Positions 14,201 through 27,505 of a DNA stretch of 64,000 nt are shown here, piece by piece. Source of the stretch: Anarhynchus alexandrinus (lineage: Eukaryota; Chordata; Aves; Charadriiformes; Charadriidae); NCBI GenBank assembly GCA_008711295.1, contig VUYV01000003.1, positions 11,103,578-11,167,577 on the forward strand. Reading direction: 5' to 3'. Position 1 is the first letter of the stretch. Every line of letters starts with the position of its first letter. The position numbers and the translations under genes were made by a program. The notes under the pieces were generated by a model that searched no databases, was not told the origin of the DNA, and saw only the letters and a program-made list of their open reading frames with translations.

Positions 14201-16499
14201 CACTGAGTCAGGCACATAAAACTAAATTTTTTCCCAGGTGATGCAGGCAGGGACAACTCCACCCCTAACCATTTTGGGGAAAGAAATACGTGCTTAGTTT
14301 CCCGATCTCACATGAGATCTCTGCAATGTCTCCCAGGCTACAATAATGAGAAAGACCTGTGGTTTCCACTGTAGACCCTGCATGATAGTCTTCCTCTTTG
14401 CAGAAAGCCATTCACATTTTATCTGCATCCCTATCTACATGCCCCTTTTCTCCCTCCTCCACTGGTATTTCTCAGGTTGAGAATCAGACTCTCTTGCAGT
14501 GGGGAAACGAAGATACTGCCAAGAAGCACGACTGAATATATATGAATTCATCAAAAATGAAGGAAGCCTAAAATACTATCACAACCTGAATGTTCCAAAT
14601 AAAAGTTTCTTATCCCTGAATCAGCACATTTTGCAGCTTTCTATATAGCTTTCTTTTCCTGTCATTGCTTCAGATGAGCCATGTGAGATGTCAGCACCAA
14701 GAGCACGCAGAACAAGTCCTCAGGAAGAAACTTCTCCAACATCTCCCCCAACCTTCCTGAGCGTATCTAATAAAATGCCTGTCCAAATTTTTCAGGTTTT
14801 CATTTAAGACTGAAATTTATTTTGATTCTTCAATGAAAAAGTTCTCTCTCTTTTTTTTTTATGTTGCCGTTAAAAGACTTCTTGAACATTACTTAAAATC
14901 AGATCAAGCAACTTCTAAATTTAGTATTTGCTCAGATGATCTTCCAAAAATATTCACATACATTCTTCTATTCATGCCTTCGTCAAAGTTATTTGGAAAA
15001 TAATTAGCAGTATCTTCTTTGTTGGGGCTGCCTAGGAGCTATATATACATACAGAATGGCAGAAGTTTCCTGGGTCATTTCTAGTTCATTCCATTTCTGG
15101 CTCTACAAATCCCCACCCACACAATGATTATTATTAATATATGAGGCAGAAAGAAAGGGTGAGGGGGAGAGAGTGGCACAGAAAAGCATCTTCATTCCAA
15201 GAAATGCTAAAGTCTTCTTACAAGCTGACCAACTCAAGCATATTAACTACTATCCTGAACGCAGACAGACTTCTATTCAAGCTCTAGCACTTTTCCGAGT
15301 TAAATCACACTGCTGTAACATCTGAGCTTGTCATCAAGTTTAAGGCAAGACCTTCAAGTTCATGAAGACACTGCCTGGAGCACTACTAGTGACAAACAGA
15401 GAAAACAGACTTAACAGCATTAAAAAAAAAACCAAACCCTGCAAGACCTGGTTCTCCAACCCAGCCTTTTCACAACAGCATTAAGAAAGACCAAAACAAA
15501 GAGGAAAGAAACCTCTTCATCACTCACCTATTCTAAAGCTCTCAACACATCATTCACCTTCGCTCTGAAATGCAGAGAGGATATATGCAAGTGATCATGC
15601 TCTAGCAAGAGAAGCAAGAATCCCACCTCTGTTTTAAAACAGAGTCAGAAAATACACTGTTAAACCTGTGATGGTTAAAAAAAGGAGGAAGCCATCAATT
15701 TTTAAAATGCTGATGAAGACAGATTCAAGCATACATGTAGTCAACAGCTGAAAATGGAGCAGATGCAAGAAGGGGATGCAGAGGAGGCTAATACCTCAAT
15801 AAAGCTAGCCATAGGCATTTACAGGACAAACAGCAAGGAGGAAAACAAATGAGAAAACCTAAGGGAGTTGTAAGACAACAGGAGCAAAGAGGTTCCAACT
15901 GCCGTTACTTACTCACCAGATTTACAGCACACTATTAACTGGCACTGCTGTTATCTATTGCTAATACAGACAAAATCCTGTTTGTTTTAAGCTACTGAAA
16001 AATGAGTACAAAGCTGACGAAAGCCTGGCATCGTCCTTGTGCAGAAGGTGTCGATACGCACTCAGGCAGCTGACAGCTCTGCGCTAATTGAGCCTTGACG
16101 GTCTTTGCCCAAGACCCTGCCTGTATTTTAGCTCGTTACAGCCCGCAGCGGGGTGTGCTCAGTTTATGTCTTTGTGTACTCTTCTTTTAGTATTTCAATG
16201 AATAATTTAGTTCAAGATGATAAATCCTTTTGCGTATTTCAGGCATTTTCTCCTCAAGACTGCCGATGTGGTCCCAAAGTATTGAACCGAAAGGTATTTA
16301 AGTGGGGCTGTTGACCGCTCCTCCGCTGCTCTCCTCATATTTTGTCTGTTTCATAAAAAGGCAAGTTCAGAACATAGGTCAGTACAAAACCTACAGCAAG
16401 ATGCATTACCCAAAGGAAAATGGAAAGATGCATTGTACCACACTGGTTTAAGTCACGGTTGAGCTGAAGAACGAGGGAAAGGCCAAGCGCTTTTGCCTC

Positions 16500-18400
16500 A
16501 CTAAGAGGCACGCTTGCACTCGTCAGCTTCCCAAATGCCCGGCACGCATCGGAAAGTTGGCACGAGGCGCGCGCAGGAAGGCTGAGGAGGTTCCTAGGGG
16601 GGAGCAGAGCAGCAGATCTGCTGGGATCAGCCCTGCACTGGCTGAAAGAGGCTGTGGAGCATCGCTGCTGCTTTCCTCTCGTCGCTGCCTTGCAGCGGCT
16701 TCCAGCTGCGCAGGCAGGTCCTGTCACGGGGACGGCTGCCTTCCTGGCAGCCTCCCCCAGCATCACTCCCGCTGGATGCGCTTATGGGTGCTCCCTGCAC
16801 GCCTGTGGCTGGCATCTGGCTCTCCCTCTCGCCTCTGGCACCCCCTTCCCAGCAGGGCACGTTACCTTGCGGATGACAGTACGTGCTGTCATTCGATTTA
16901 GCGGTGAACCAGCTGATTTCTTGCATGCCCATAAGCAAATCCTCTTCTGCAATGCACAGGAGAGATTCCACCCAAATTCATACGGCCAGGACAGAGAATG
17001 TGTGTTTTCTTATTTAAAAAAGAAGGCACTATTGTGGCATACACTTAGTATAATAAATACACTTCCTCCCCCAATACTGAAGTAAACTCGTATTTCTCCC
17101 AAAACTGCATGGAAGGGAATCTCAGGAATATCTACTTTGCCATCTCCAGTAGTCAAAAAAATTCCTTCTCCACTTTATTCATCAGACTGACCACGAAGAA
17201 GGTCTGCGCTAAGACTGCTGAAGTCCTTCATGCACAGCATGTGCATTCCCTGCAACAGGAAAACTGTGCCATGCTTCCAAATAGCATCACCGGTTGTTTA
17301 CAGAGACAAGCCGACTAAAGGTATTTTTATCCTCATCTCCCAAGATCAATTTATAATTAGCACAGCCTTTGAACAAGATGCACTCGCAGCATAGCATCAA
17401 CATGCTGACTCAAAATAGGGCTTCTTGTAGCGCCGGCGGCCTCCCCAGGACACCTCTTCTCAATGACTTTTGGCGTAGCGGAGTGCTGGGCCATAGTAAC
17501 ACGGACATAGACTGGCTGCGGGGCACAGCAGCGCGCAGTGAAGGAAAGCACCTTGCAGGTGGAGCTGAGAAGTCCCCCAAAGAAGAGGTATGTCCTTCTC
17601 CAAGCGGACAGTGCAGCCGCCAATGCTGCTCTCTCCGGCATCTGTACTGCCGGCCTGACGCCGAAAATGCTTCTTCCCTTTCACAGATATCCTAAGACTC
17701 GCTTCGCTGCTACGTGAACACGCAGCAGTTGCTCTGCAGAAACACTTCCACGGCAGTGACCACCACTGTGTCTCCACATGGTTCATAACACAGCATCCCC
17801 TCCTGCGTCCCCAAAGCCTCCCCGCAGCTCCGCTGCTCTGCTCAGAGGGTGCCGGACACACAGCACCCCTCTGAAGCGTCCCCAAGTGCAGAGCCTCGAA
17901 CACGGGCAGCTGCTGTGATGCTTCTCACAGCATACAGATACGGCACTCCAGCTACAACAAAGGCTCTCTTGTGCTCCTGCACAGCCTGAAAGGGGGTGAA
18001 AAAGAGTACGCCATGGGGTACGGCTGCCAGGGAGTTAGAGAGGCATGAGGGGGTAGGAAAGCAGAGGAACGTAGCCAGAAGAGGGAGAGCAATGAGAAAC
18101 CTGGATCCAGCTGCCTGCTCCTCCCCCCAGCTTGGTTAGAGTAAAATATGCAGGCACCGCGATGCACAGCATTTTCCTCGCCTCATCCATGTTGCTGAAC
18201 GGGAGAGCTGAAGAGCTGGAACAAAGCAAGAGGAGCCTCCAGGGTCCCACCTGCTCTGAGGTGCTCCTCCCGTGGAGCCCCCTGCTCCTCCAGGGGCAGG
18301 GAGCACAGGCAGGCACCCCCCGAAGGGCAGCGTCCATTCCCGACCCCGTCCGGACGGCAAGGGAAGCCAAGATCAGGTGAACCCTTCCAGTCTCATTTGT
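16500..18400. other. GC-richer intronic interval without recognised exons
   Basis: Base composition rises here and overlapping open frames of 60-147 codons appear on both strands in several frames. That is what GC-rich non-coding DNA gives when stop codons become rarer. I see no domain, signal peptide or splice-site arrangement supporting any of them. The CpG density, for example around 16540-16580, is modest and shorter than a CpG island. Confidence 0.5.
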
Positions 18401-21400
18401 GGGATAATGCAATTATAACCCTCTATTTGCCCAGAACCATGGATTTTCAAGGCAGCAATTTACCAAACCACACAGAAGTCACAGAAGCAGCGAGTAAAGT
18501 CCGTAGACTGCAGCAACATCCACCCTGAATTCTTCTCTTCTTAAAAAAGAAAGTCTGTGGGCTTAAATGTGAGCAGAAATATTTATGACAATCTAAGCAA
18601 CCCTCCTAAACATAATTAGCAGTCTCATTTTATTCAATTATGAGGTCAGCAAGACTCCTTTCCATACTCTGCCAGCTTTCGCTATGGAAAAAAAGCACCA
18701 GAAACCTCACAGATGAAACCCTACTAAATTAGCTTGGCTTCCTGGCCTCCTTTGGCCTCAAAAAAGTAAAACCATTACCTCAGGAGACACAAAGTTTGCC
18801 ACCTGCACCCATGGCAGTCTAGGACAGTTTTAACACAAGTGAGAAAGCTAATGGAAGCAGCCACTGTCGTGAGCTGAGAAACAAACGTTGTCCACAGAGA
18901 CCCGCTTAATTAGATCTGCCCACGCCGTTGCCCACAGAATGTTGTCCCATGTCCATAAGTTTGCCATTTCCAGACTGCTGAGGGTCATCTTCTTGTGTTA
19001 ATTCTGCCCTTCCACCTGGCAAAAACTTGCTCTGTTCTGCTGGCAGTTAACCGAAAAGTAGTAAGATCATCTCCTAGAGGATTCTCCGTTATCACAATAC
19101 AGCACTGGTCTCCACAAGCAAAAGCCCTCACATTTTCAAGGCAGGCAAAACATTAAGTGCGCATAAGCAAGAGACAGCACTTACTAGCTCCCATACACTG
19201 AGCAGTGCACACTTCTGGGCTGTAAATCACGGTTTCCGAGTCTTGAATCAGCGTTCGCTGTCCCAAAACCAACAGTCACATTGCTTTGCCTAAACCATCG
19301 TGACTGTAACAACTTTAACAAAGAGAAATAATACCATGGAAAACACTGGCTGGTTTCCAAGACAAATAAACAGCTATAAGCCGAGAACAGCTCAAATAGT
19401 AATTACAGACAATAGTCAGTCGGGTGGTGCGTGCGGAGCGGCCAGGGAGAACGGATAAACTGACTCTCTCTAATGCAAAGGGAAGCAAGAGAAGCAGCTT
19501 ATTAGCTCTACAATGCCGACAGGCTACAGCCAGGGCGGTGTAAGGGAAAATGGCGTGTGTCTCAAAACAAACCTCTCAAGAACCTGCGCATGGTAGACCG
19601 CTGTACACAGAACTGGCTCCCTAAGAGATGCTGTGTCTAAGCCTGGCACCAAGTCATCCTCTTCAGCTCCTGAAAGGAAGAGTACTTGAGCACTATCCAA
19701 CTTTGTTTTCCGCATCACCAACACAACTGAACTGCGGGCTACTAGAGTTTTGGTTGGATTTTAGACAACTATCCCTTACAGGAAGCTAAATTTTAAAGCA
19801 TAAAATTAGTAATTATTTTGTTTCTAAAGTAAAATCCATATAGCTTTACAGCAAAAAAACCCAGCATTTCTGATAACTTGAAGTTTCACCGCTACAGCAG
19901 CAGTCCAAGCTAAGTTGTACACCTCAGCAATCCTAGAAATTTGTGTGTTCACAGTTAAAATAAAATGAAGAGCCTTGTATTTCTACGATAGCCGTAGGAA
20001 TGGCATACTTTGTTCTGATGGTGCATCCTTGCCTTATTGGTGGATGTTTTGCTGCAAACTGTCAGAAATGACCAAAAAAAGCACCACATTGAATAACAAT
20101 ATCATTTTTTCTACTAGCCATCAATTCTAGACAGTACTCATCACGTGTGCAGCTACCAACAGCATCACAAGAAACAAAGGAGCACAAACCTGGTTTTAAC
20201 CAATTTACTTTGGTGATTCAGAAAGAAACACCCTCCCACCAGCGAGGCTGGGCAGTAGCCATTCAACTATTGCTTCTAGACAACCTGTACAACCTTGTTT
20301 GGAGACTCTGAAGAATGCCCCAACTGAATTAAAAACAGTTCAATGAGGCAGAAAAATATTACCTTCTGCCTCTGGAAACCTGGATTAAAACACGGTTTCA
20401 GCCATGAAGGCAAACATGTGGTCTTAATTGCATGGGCTGCTACGAACAGAAAAAAAAAACCCACCACCCACCGAGGAAGACTCTATTTAGACGTCATTGG
20501 CAGCGCTGAAGAGACCTTCAGAATTTAAGCTCTGCATATATGAAAAAATTAAATACAAACCACAGCAGGGAGGGGATCAGTTCAAAGGGCTTGTATTGTC
20601 CAGAGTCACTCAATGTGCTAGTTGGAAACAAATCTTGTTAGAAAGCAGGGCTTTCCACCTTTTTGTCTTTCTCTTTCCACTCCTTGGGTTTGAGAAATAA
20701 GTTATTGAATCATAAACCTGTTATTACTCCTTTCTACCCTAAGTTTCCTTGTCCCTCCCTTTCCCCAATGTACAGATGCAGCTTTGCCAGCTCTTATTTT
20801 TGTTCCTTCTGCATCTTCCACCCTTCCACAAAGTCCGTCCTAGAGGTACCCCACCCCTCCATCCATAGTTAGGAGGGCTTGTGTTAATTGGTTGCCCCAA
20901 AGTAATTGCCTTCAGCAGGACACTTCCTTCTTGGAGGCACAAAAGTTGCCTTGCGAGATGAGTCTGTTGCTTCTGCCACCCTCCACACTTCTGTTTGCCA
21001 ACCTCCCAGTCTCGCTTCCCGTCTCCCCTTCAACACAGGGATCAGAAATCCACCAACCAAATGTGCCTTTAAAACATAAAAGATGTTTTGCCCTCTCCCC
21101 ATCTTGCCCAGCATGACGTGCAACGTCTGGATGGAGATTATTCCTCAGCTTGGAGCCAGACTGTACAACATGCAATCCATGGCAGGCATCAGTTGTATTT
21201 AATGGAAAGCAGAAGGGTGAAGAGGGCAAAGCACGGCACACAATATTGATTTTTCCTACCTGAAAAAAAGCAAGAGCTCCTCATTTCAGAGGACAATGCC
21301 AGGAAACCTAATGGGATCTTGGGAAACAAATGGGAGCAGCCAAGCATCCCGCTTCACACCAACTTTCACTGTGGCAGACATTTCATACTGATTTGTCACC

Positions 21401-24400
21401 TTTCTACACCAACAAGACAGAACAGGAAAAACACAACACACACATACCCCAACAACCTACAGCACCTGCTGACAGATCCGAATAACACCTCGCCACGCGA
21501 GGTCTCTCTCAAGAAAGCGCAGGAAGGCCCTGAACAGAGCCTGACTCAGCCTTTCCTACTGGGGAAAGAGCTCATCCTCAAGGCAGCAAGACCTGTTTGT
21601 TAAGGGCGAGCATTTCCCCGCTCCTGGCCACAGCCTGGCGTGCAGCAGCCTTTTCAGCCAAGCACATCCCTTCTTTCACAGCCTAGCTTAGAGAAAGCTG
21701 CCATTTACTATTCCTAGCTGTTAATGCACCAGCCCTCCTAGCTAACGTGGAGGAGATCAGCAGAACAGAACCGGAGATTTTGTGTCTGAACCTGGCAGCT
21801 GAGAGGGATTAAAAACCGCTTTCTATGAAGCTATACGAACATGCAGTCAAAGATGGCACAAGCCCCTGGCAGCAGATTCTTGTGCTACCACCTTGCTTTC
21901 AGGACAAGGCGGTAGACATGAGGATGTTAAGAGTACATTAATCCTAGACGAAAAGCCTGCAGCTTTGAAGGGGCAGATTAATTATTAAAGCATCAGCAAT
22001 AAAAATATTCAGTAGCTCAGAGACATATACCTATTATTATAGGCAGGTAAGTGCTCCGATAACCTTGTACTTTTATTTGTAGATTCACTCCCCCCTCCCT
22101 GCAGGTAGCAACACAGCCATTTAAACTACCATTTTCATTAACTTCCCTTTGTCGGAACAAAGTGAATTAGAAAATATAAGTAAGGTGAACCCTGTACACA
22201 GTAGTAGCAGCTTCCTCCCTCCTTCCACCTTTTCCCCTCTCAGCCCCTAAAAGACTAGAGCGTGTTTGCTTCACCCACCGACAAACCAAAAGAGGGACCG
22301 TGACAATGACTAAGAGCTTTTAAATACATCTGTTTTTCCTTTATAATAATCAGGATGACAAATACCGGGAGATTAAAGATAAGACGTGTCAGAATTTGAA
22401 CAGGTACTCCTTAACACCCTCGCCTTTCAGAAGTGAGGTTAGTCACTAGAATACCAAACTCAGATACTCAGAATACAGATGGGCGTATGCACCCTCAGGA
22501 CATCATAACTTTGGGGGGGAAAAAGTCCGTTGCTGATACGTACACGCAAAGATCACCTAGTTTTGTGAGTAACAGCAGAGCATATTCTGTGTTTGAATGA
22601 GGAATAGTTGTTGTTAACTGACAGGAATTAAGTTTCACGTCAGTGCATTCAACCCAACTGAACTCCAAACCACCCATTTATAGATACAAAATGCAAAAAA
22701 GCAAAAATGAAGTCTTCCAGTGTTGGCTGTGCGTCATTGTGTTGAGCAACTCCAGCGAGCAGTATTTAACTTGGTTAAATGAAAAAAGTTGGTAGGGAGG
22801 CTGGAATCTCAGCAATTTCTCAGACTAATTTACTGTATTGTCTCTTGAGGGGAGAAGTTTTAAGTCTCTGACGCGTGTATCACTATACACCGTGAGTATT
22901 AAACAGGAGATGACAAACAATTGCCAAGCTGGCTGTCCTCCAGTTAATCGGCCTGCTTTGACTCAGATTCATCTGTGAACTGCTGGTGAAAACCAATTGC
23001 TTGTTTAATGGGGCAGAAAGATGAAATCAATTTCAATATGCATCTCTAAAGTGCCCCTCTCAGGTAGAAGTGCTGCCTGGGGGACTGAGGGACACATACA
23101 TTTCCTGTATGTGCCAGTTTCAGTCCCAGTTTGCTCTCCCTACAGGTACTGAATTATAAAATTACATGAAGAAATAGCTGCATGTAAACGGTATCTCTTT
23201 GGTTCACAGCATCCTCAAGACACAGACAGAACTTCTCCCCGGTCTCCAGGGAGGCGACAGCCATACACCCAAGCGAGATTAGTTAACACTGACTCATCAG
23301 GTGTTTCATTAAGAGGCTGTCTCGGTGAAGAAACCAAACACAGTGAGCAATGCTAACGCCAGCTGCTGCCACTGGCACCCTCCGTGCTGCAGGGAGAAGC
23401 GGTGATTGCTGGGCTGGAGGACGTTTTAGGGGCAGATCACACTGGCGTGGCTGGGGAACGCGGCCCAGGCCACCCCACACACAAACGACAGCCATCGAGT
23501 GGCACTGCCAAGAAATCAGGGTCTATAGTAAGGCAGACAGACAGACGCACACACCCCCACCACCACTATATGCCTTTGCTCAGGTGAGGACCATTTGCAT
23601 CGGATCAAAAGTGATTTGCTGACTGCGCTGCACTCCGTAATCTTTTTCCATACTGAGACACCTAAAGGCAGTAGCACCATTTTGGACTTCACCCCTTTTT
23701 TCCTCCTCTTCTCTTTTAAACAAAAAAGTTTCCTAAGAAATAATTCAATTTTACATCCCAACTTGAGAATTAAAGAACTGCATTAACAAAGAATTTAGGA
23801 TTTTTGATTTTGCTGTTGCGTTTTTTACTATGATTTAATGACAGAAAGTCCACACACACAAACAATTTATATGATCCTTTGCTAACATTAAAAAAGAGAA
23901 AACAAAAATTTATGCTACTTTAGGAAAGCATAAGACAGAGCACAGTCTGGACCAGTAGTCAAAACACCACCTCCACAACCCACCCACACCCTCCCAGTGC
24001 CTTCCAGTCACACTTCATTAGTTGGAGGCTATCACACAGTGAAATGTTCCTGCGTGAGCAGGTCCATGTCCCCACCAGCCGGGCGCTGCACAGCGCATGG
24101 CCTCTTACAGGGGCAGCAGTATGTTCCCTCATGACAGCTTTACACACAATTTTGGGGCGCCAGCCCATTTTCCGCAGTTATTTTGAAAGGAAGTATTCCC
24201 AAAGGCATGGCCTGCTCCCTCCCTGTCCCTCGCCCAGCACCACAAGCAGCGTCAGGGTGCTTAGTTCCACCAGAAGCCAGGTGATGACAAAGTGACAGTG
24301 GAGAGCCTACCAATGTGTTAATGCTCATCCTACAGTCCTCTGTCATTCCAAAGGCTCCAAGGCCACAGAGAAACTACTTGATGCCACAGTAAGGAATTTC

Positions 24401-24483
24401 TGTCCCTTAAGACAGCCTAAGAGATCACATGCATACACAAAAGTGAAGTCTCCTCCTATGTCACATGGAATGTATTAACACTG

Positions 24484-24509
24484 AAAAAAAAAAAAAAAAA
24501 AAGAAAAAG
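24484..24509. repeat. A-rich homopolymer tract
   Basis: Nineteen consecutive A residues are followed by G, five more A and GG. No retrotransposon body or target duplication could be seen upstream, so I call it simple sequence and not a poly-A tail. Confidence 0.85.
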
Positions 24510-25473
24510 GTCAAGCACTCAAGCATACCAAAATTAAAACGCCTGTGTTATCTCCTTGTAAATCCAGCACCCGATCTCATACCATTTTTATCATCACACA
24601 GATAACTAAGTCTGCAAATTGTATCTGCCAGTCTTTTACTGTGCTTCTTCAACATGCTATCTGTAAGGGATAAGGTACACAGAAAGATTAAGTGTTTCCA
24701 AGCCCTGAAAAAAAGCATACAAAAGAAATGAAGAAAAACCACAACCCAGCATTTAGGGATTTGTTTCCCTCTGGAAATTCCAGCAGCGTCCATGACAGCA
24801 GGAGCAGGGCAGCCCCTCACCTCTTGCCTTTGACTCTGCAGCTCCCAAACTTTCCAGGAGCTTCCAAAGAAAGGCTCTGACTTCCCATCCAGAGGCTTTG
24901 GACTACCACCCTCAGTTATCCCAGCTGACATGAATGGGGGGAAAGAATACTCATGGGGCTATCAGGTGCAAATAAACACCCTGATACTAATGTCTTCAAA
25001 TTTTGGGAGCAACTGCCTCTTCCACCACACACCCATGCAGCGTGTTCTGTTAGCCAGTCTCTGATCACCAAGAGCTTGAAGAGAAATGAAGGTATTGCAT
25101 GGGAGACTATGCCAACAATAGGTTATATACGTTGTGTGTGTGGGATGGGGAGTTTCTATCCCACGAGAAATTTTAATATTTTGACACCTGCATTCACCTA
25201 AGTCCTTGTTGCTTAAGGATTCCCATCATACAACAGACTAGTTTAGCAAGGGAAAGAAACTGCAGTGAAAATATATGATCCAGGAATCCAGGCATGAGGA
25301 ATAAAATACATACAGCATTTGAAAGCACCATATTATCTCCAGAGAACACAGATATTACACTCAACCCAGAACAAAACATTTACAGTTTCCCCAGCACAGG
25401 CAGATGCCAGAGAAGTCAAGAATTTTCTGTAGAAAATTTCTATCTCAACATAATATAGCTTCCAAAGAAGAAA

Positions 25474-25500
25474 TGTGTATATATATACACACACACATAT
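25474..25500. repeat. Palindromic TG/TA/CA microsatellite
   Basis: An 18-bp perfect palindrome, TGTGTATATATATACACA (25474-25491), runs on into further CA and TA repeats. The symmetry follows from adjacent TG, TA and CA dinucleotide repeats. Such tracts are usually length-polymorphic and can extrude as hairpins. Confidence 0.85.
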
Positions 25501-27468
25501 ATTTAGGAAATCTTCCCCTCCCCTAAGTGACATGCCCCCATATGCCATGCTTTCCATTTAGTGCTTCATCATGTGCCTTTTACCCGGTTGCCGCCATTAA
25601 CTCATACATCCATCTTCTTTAGGTCTGCTGCTAACATTTCAGAACTCCAAGTGAAAAAAGACCAAGACTTTCCATTAACAACAGTTGAGTGAAGGGGAGT
25701 TTCTTCCCCTCCCTGACCTTTCCAAGGGAGGGTGACCAGCTCACCTGGAACCCCCCCACACACCATTCTTCACCTGTTGTTTCTTTAGCTTCCTTTACTG
25801 GGGTCCAAAGACTGTAGCCATATCAGACAAGGTTGCATGCTGCCATTAGAAAAACGCATACTTCAAGAATCCAGTTTTCCCTCACAATATTATACTCCAA
25901 TTTCTTCCCTTTTGATTCGACTCCACCTGAAGCGTAGTCTGCAGTACGTGAGAAACTCATCTACGTACAGTTCATCCCGAATGCACACAGACAAGGCAGT
26001 GTGAGAAGAACACACAACAGGTTAGGGTTCCCTCACCTGCACCAGTTCCACTGCGGATCCAACCACACAACCATACTAAGGGGGCTCTGTTAAAAAAATA
26101 GAGCAGAGCAACTGGTGGTGGTGGGGTGGGAGTAATATTTCAAGTCACACTTTTGATTTTTTTTGTTTAAGCCACATCACTTTGCACAATTGATTTTGAG
26201 TGCAGTTACAAAACCAGCTAAATCAGCAAAAGTCAGGAGATGGCAACACGAGGCAGAAACTTCTGAAACTGGCTGTGCCCTTTGAGGGCTGTAATGCACA
26301 ACCAAACCTTCAGCGTTTTCAGATTTAGTTCCACGAGACAGTGCTGGTCAAGGTGCAGTTTGCCACCCCATCAGCAAAGTCCACCTCCCTGCGTTCTCGC
26401 CTCCCCTGACATTTACCTGTGACATTTGCATCTGTTTGCTCCCTAATTGGACATTTCAACAGAAGAGCAGAAAAAAAAATCAGCTCAGCAAAGAAAAGTG
26501 AATTTTTGTTTGTATGTTGATAGGATTAAGTGGCTGAAGAGGATGAGAGAAAGGTCAAAGCCAACAGAAAACAAGCGGCTGCCAAGAGGGGTGCGGGTGA
26601 GCCGGGCTGCTCCTCCTGGCAGCAGGAGATGCTGAGCGATTCCCCCAGGATTCACCTTGGGAGTTAACGTGCAGTTACGAGAGTGCAAACACAGCTCTCC
26701 TACGGGGTAATCACACTAACGGGAACACTATATCCAATAATTACTGAGCGTCAGTATCTTACTGGGATCACAGTTGCAGCACAGCTCCCACGCGGTAAAA
26801 CATTTCCCTAAGGACCTCCAGGAAGACACCGGTACTCTGAGGACAGGGTGTTGGGGACACACAGGCAGTGGCTCTGCTGGTCCCCAGACCTGCACTGCAC
26901 CGACGGCGCCTCTCACCACATACCTGCGCTGGGGCACGAGGGTGTCAGAGGAGAACGTGCCGCTGCCAGCTGCTCCAGGTAGGGACAATGTGGGATGGTT
27001 TCACCAGCCACATCCCATTCCTGCCCTGTACAGCTCCTCGGTCAACAGGAAACCAGATTATTTCTGAAGACAGACCAGTTTGTAGAACAAACGGGCAATG
27101 AAAGTTTTGACAGTTTGTAGGTTTAGGCTTCTCAAATGTATAACAACTTTACTCTTAGCTTTTAAGTGAAATTAAATCCAATACATTTTACACTGAACGC
27201 TTGTCTCATGGTTTACATCACAACAGCACTATTGCATACCAGTTACACATTGTACAAGTATAACTGCAATGCAGTATGGAAAAACCCTTAGAGATTGTTT
27301 AGTTTGGCATTTAACCTTGTTACAGTAACATCTTAAATTTAAGCCACTAAAATTCTATTATTTGAAATCAAGATTGCACATAATATTTTGCAGACCGATA
27401 TTCCCAATTCAGAATCATGAGGGCTAATTTGTTTTCATAGAAATCTTAGTGAAATCCTTTAATATAAC

Positions 27469-27505
27469 AAGTGTTATAGCTTTATAAAAGTGTTATAGCT
27501 TTATA
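27469..27505. repeat. Two-copy tandem repeat, period 19
   Basis: The unit AAGTGTTATAGCTTTATA occurs at 27469-27486 and again at 27488-27505, separated by one A. The copies are identical, so the duplication is recent or is an assembly or slippage event. Confidence 0.9.

Larger units (their letters stand above)
1..16499. other. Putative SLC22A23 intron 3, distal part: no gene seen
   Basis: I recognise no exon, RNA gene or young transposon here. The sequence is AT-rich with short homopolymer runs and A-rich simple sequence. Longer open frames, such as one of 168 codons at 12837-13343 on the plus strand, have composition-driven residues, no recognisable domain and no splice context, and their length is within chance for this much DNA. 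Small elements inside this stretch (homopolymer junction, G-rich motif, palindrome) are listed separately. Bases 13755-13880 contain a few more CpGs than their surroundings but nothing interpretable. Confidence 0.6.

Noticed and set aside
20884..20912. GGTTGCCCCAAAGTAATTGC, similar to a mariner-type terminal repeat
   Set aside because: No inverted partner, TA duplication or transposase remnant nearby; a match of about 20 bases alone is too weak.
25194..25379. Minus-strand peptide containing FLMPG, reminiscent of the segment after TM4 in SLC22A23 exon 4
   Set aside because: Only a few scattered residues agree, while the real exon is almost invariant among vertebrates; no splice sites at the expected positions.
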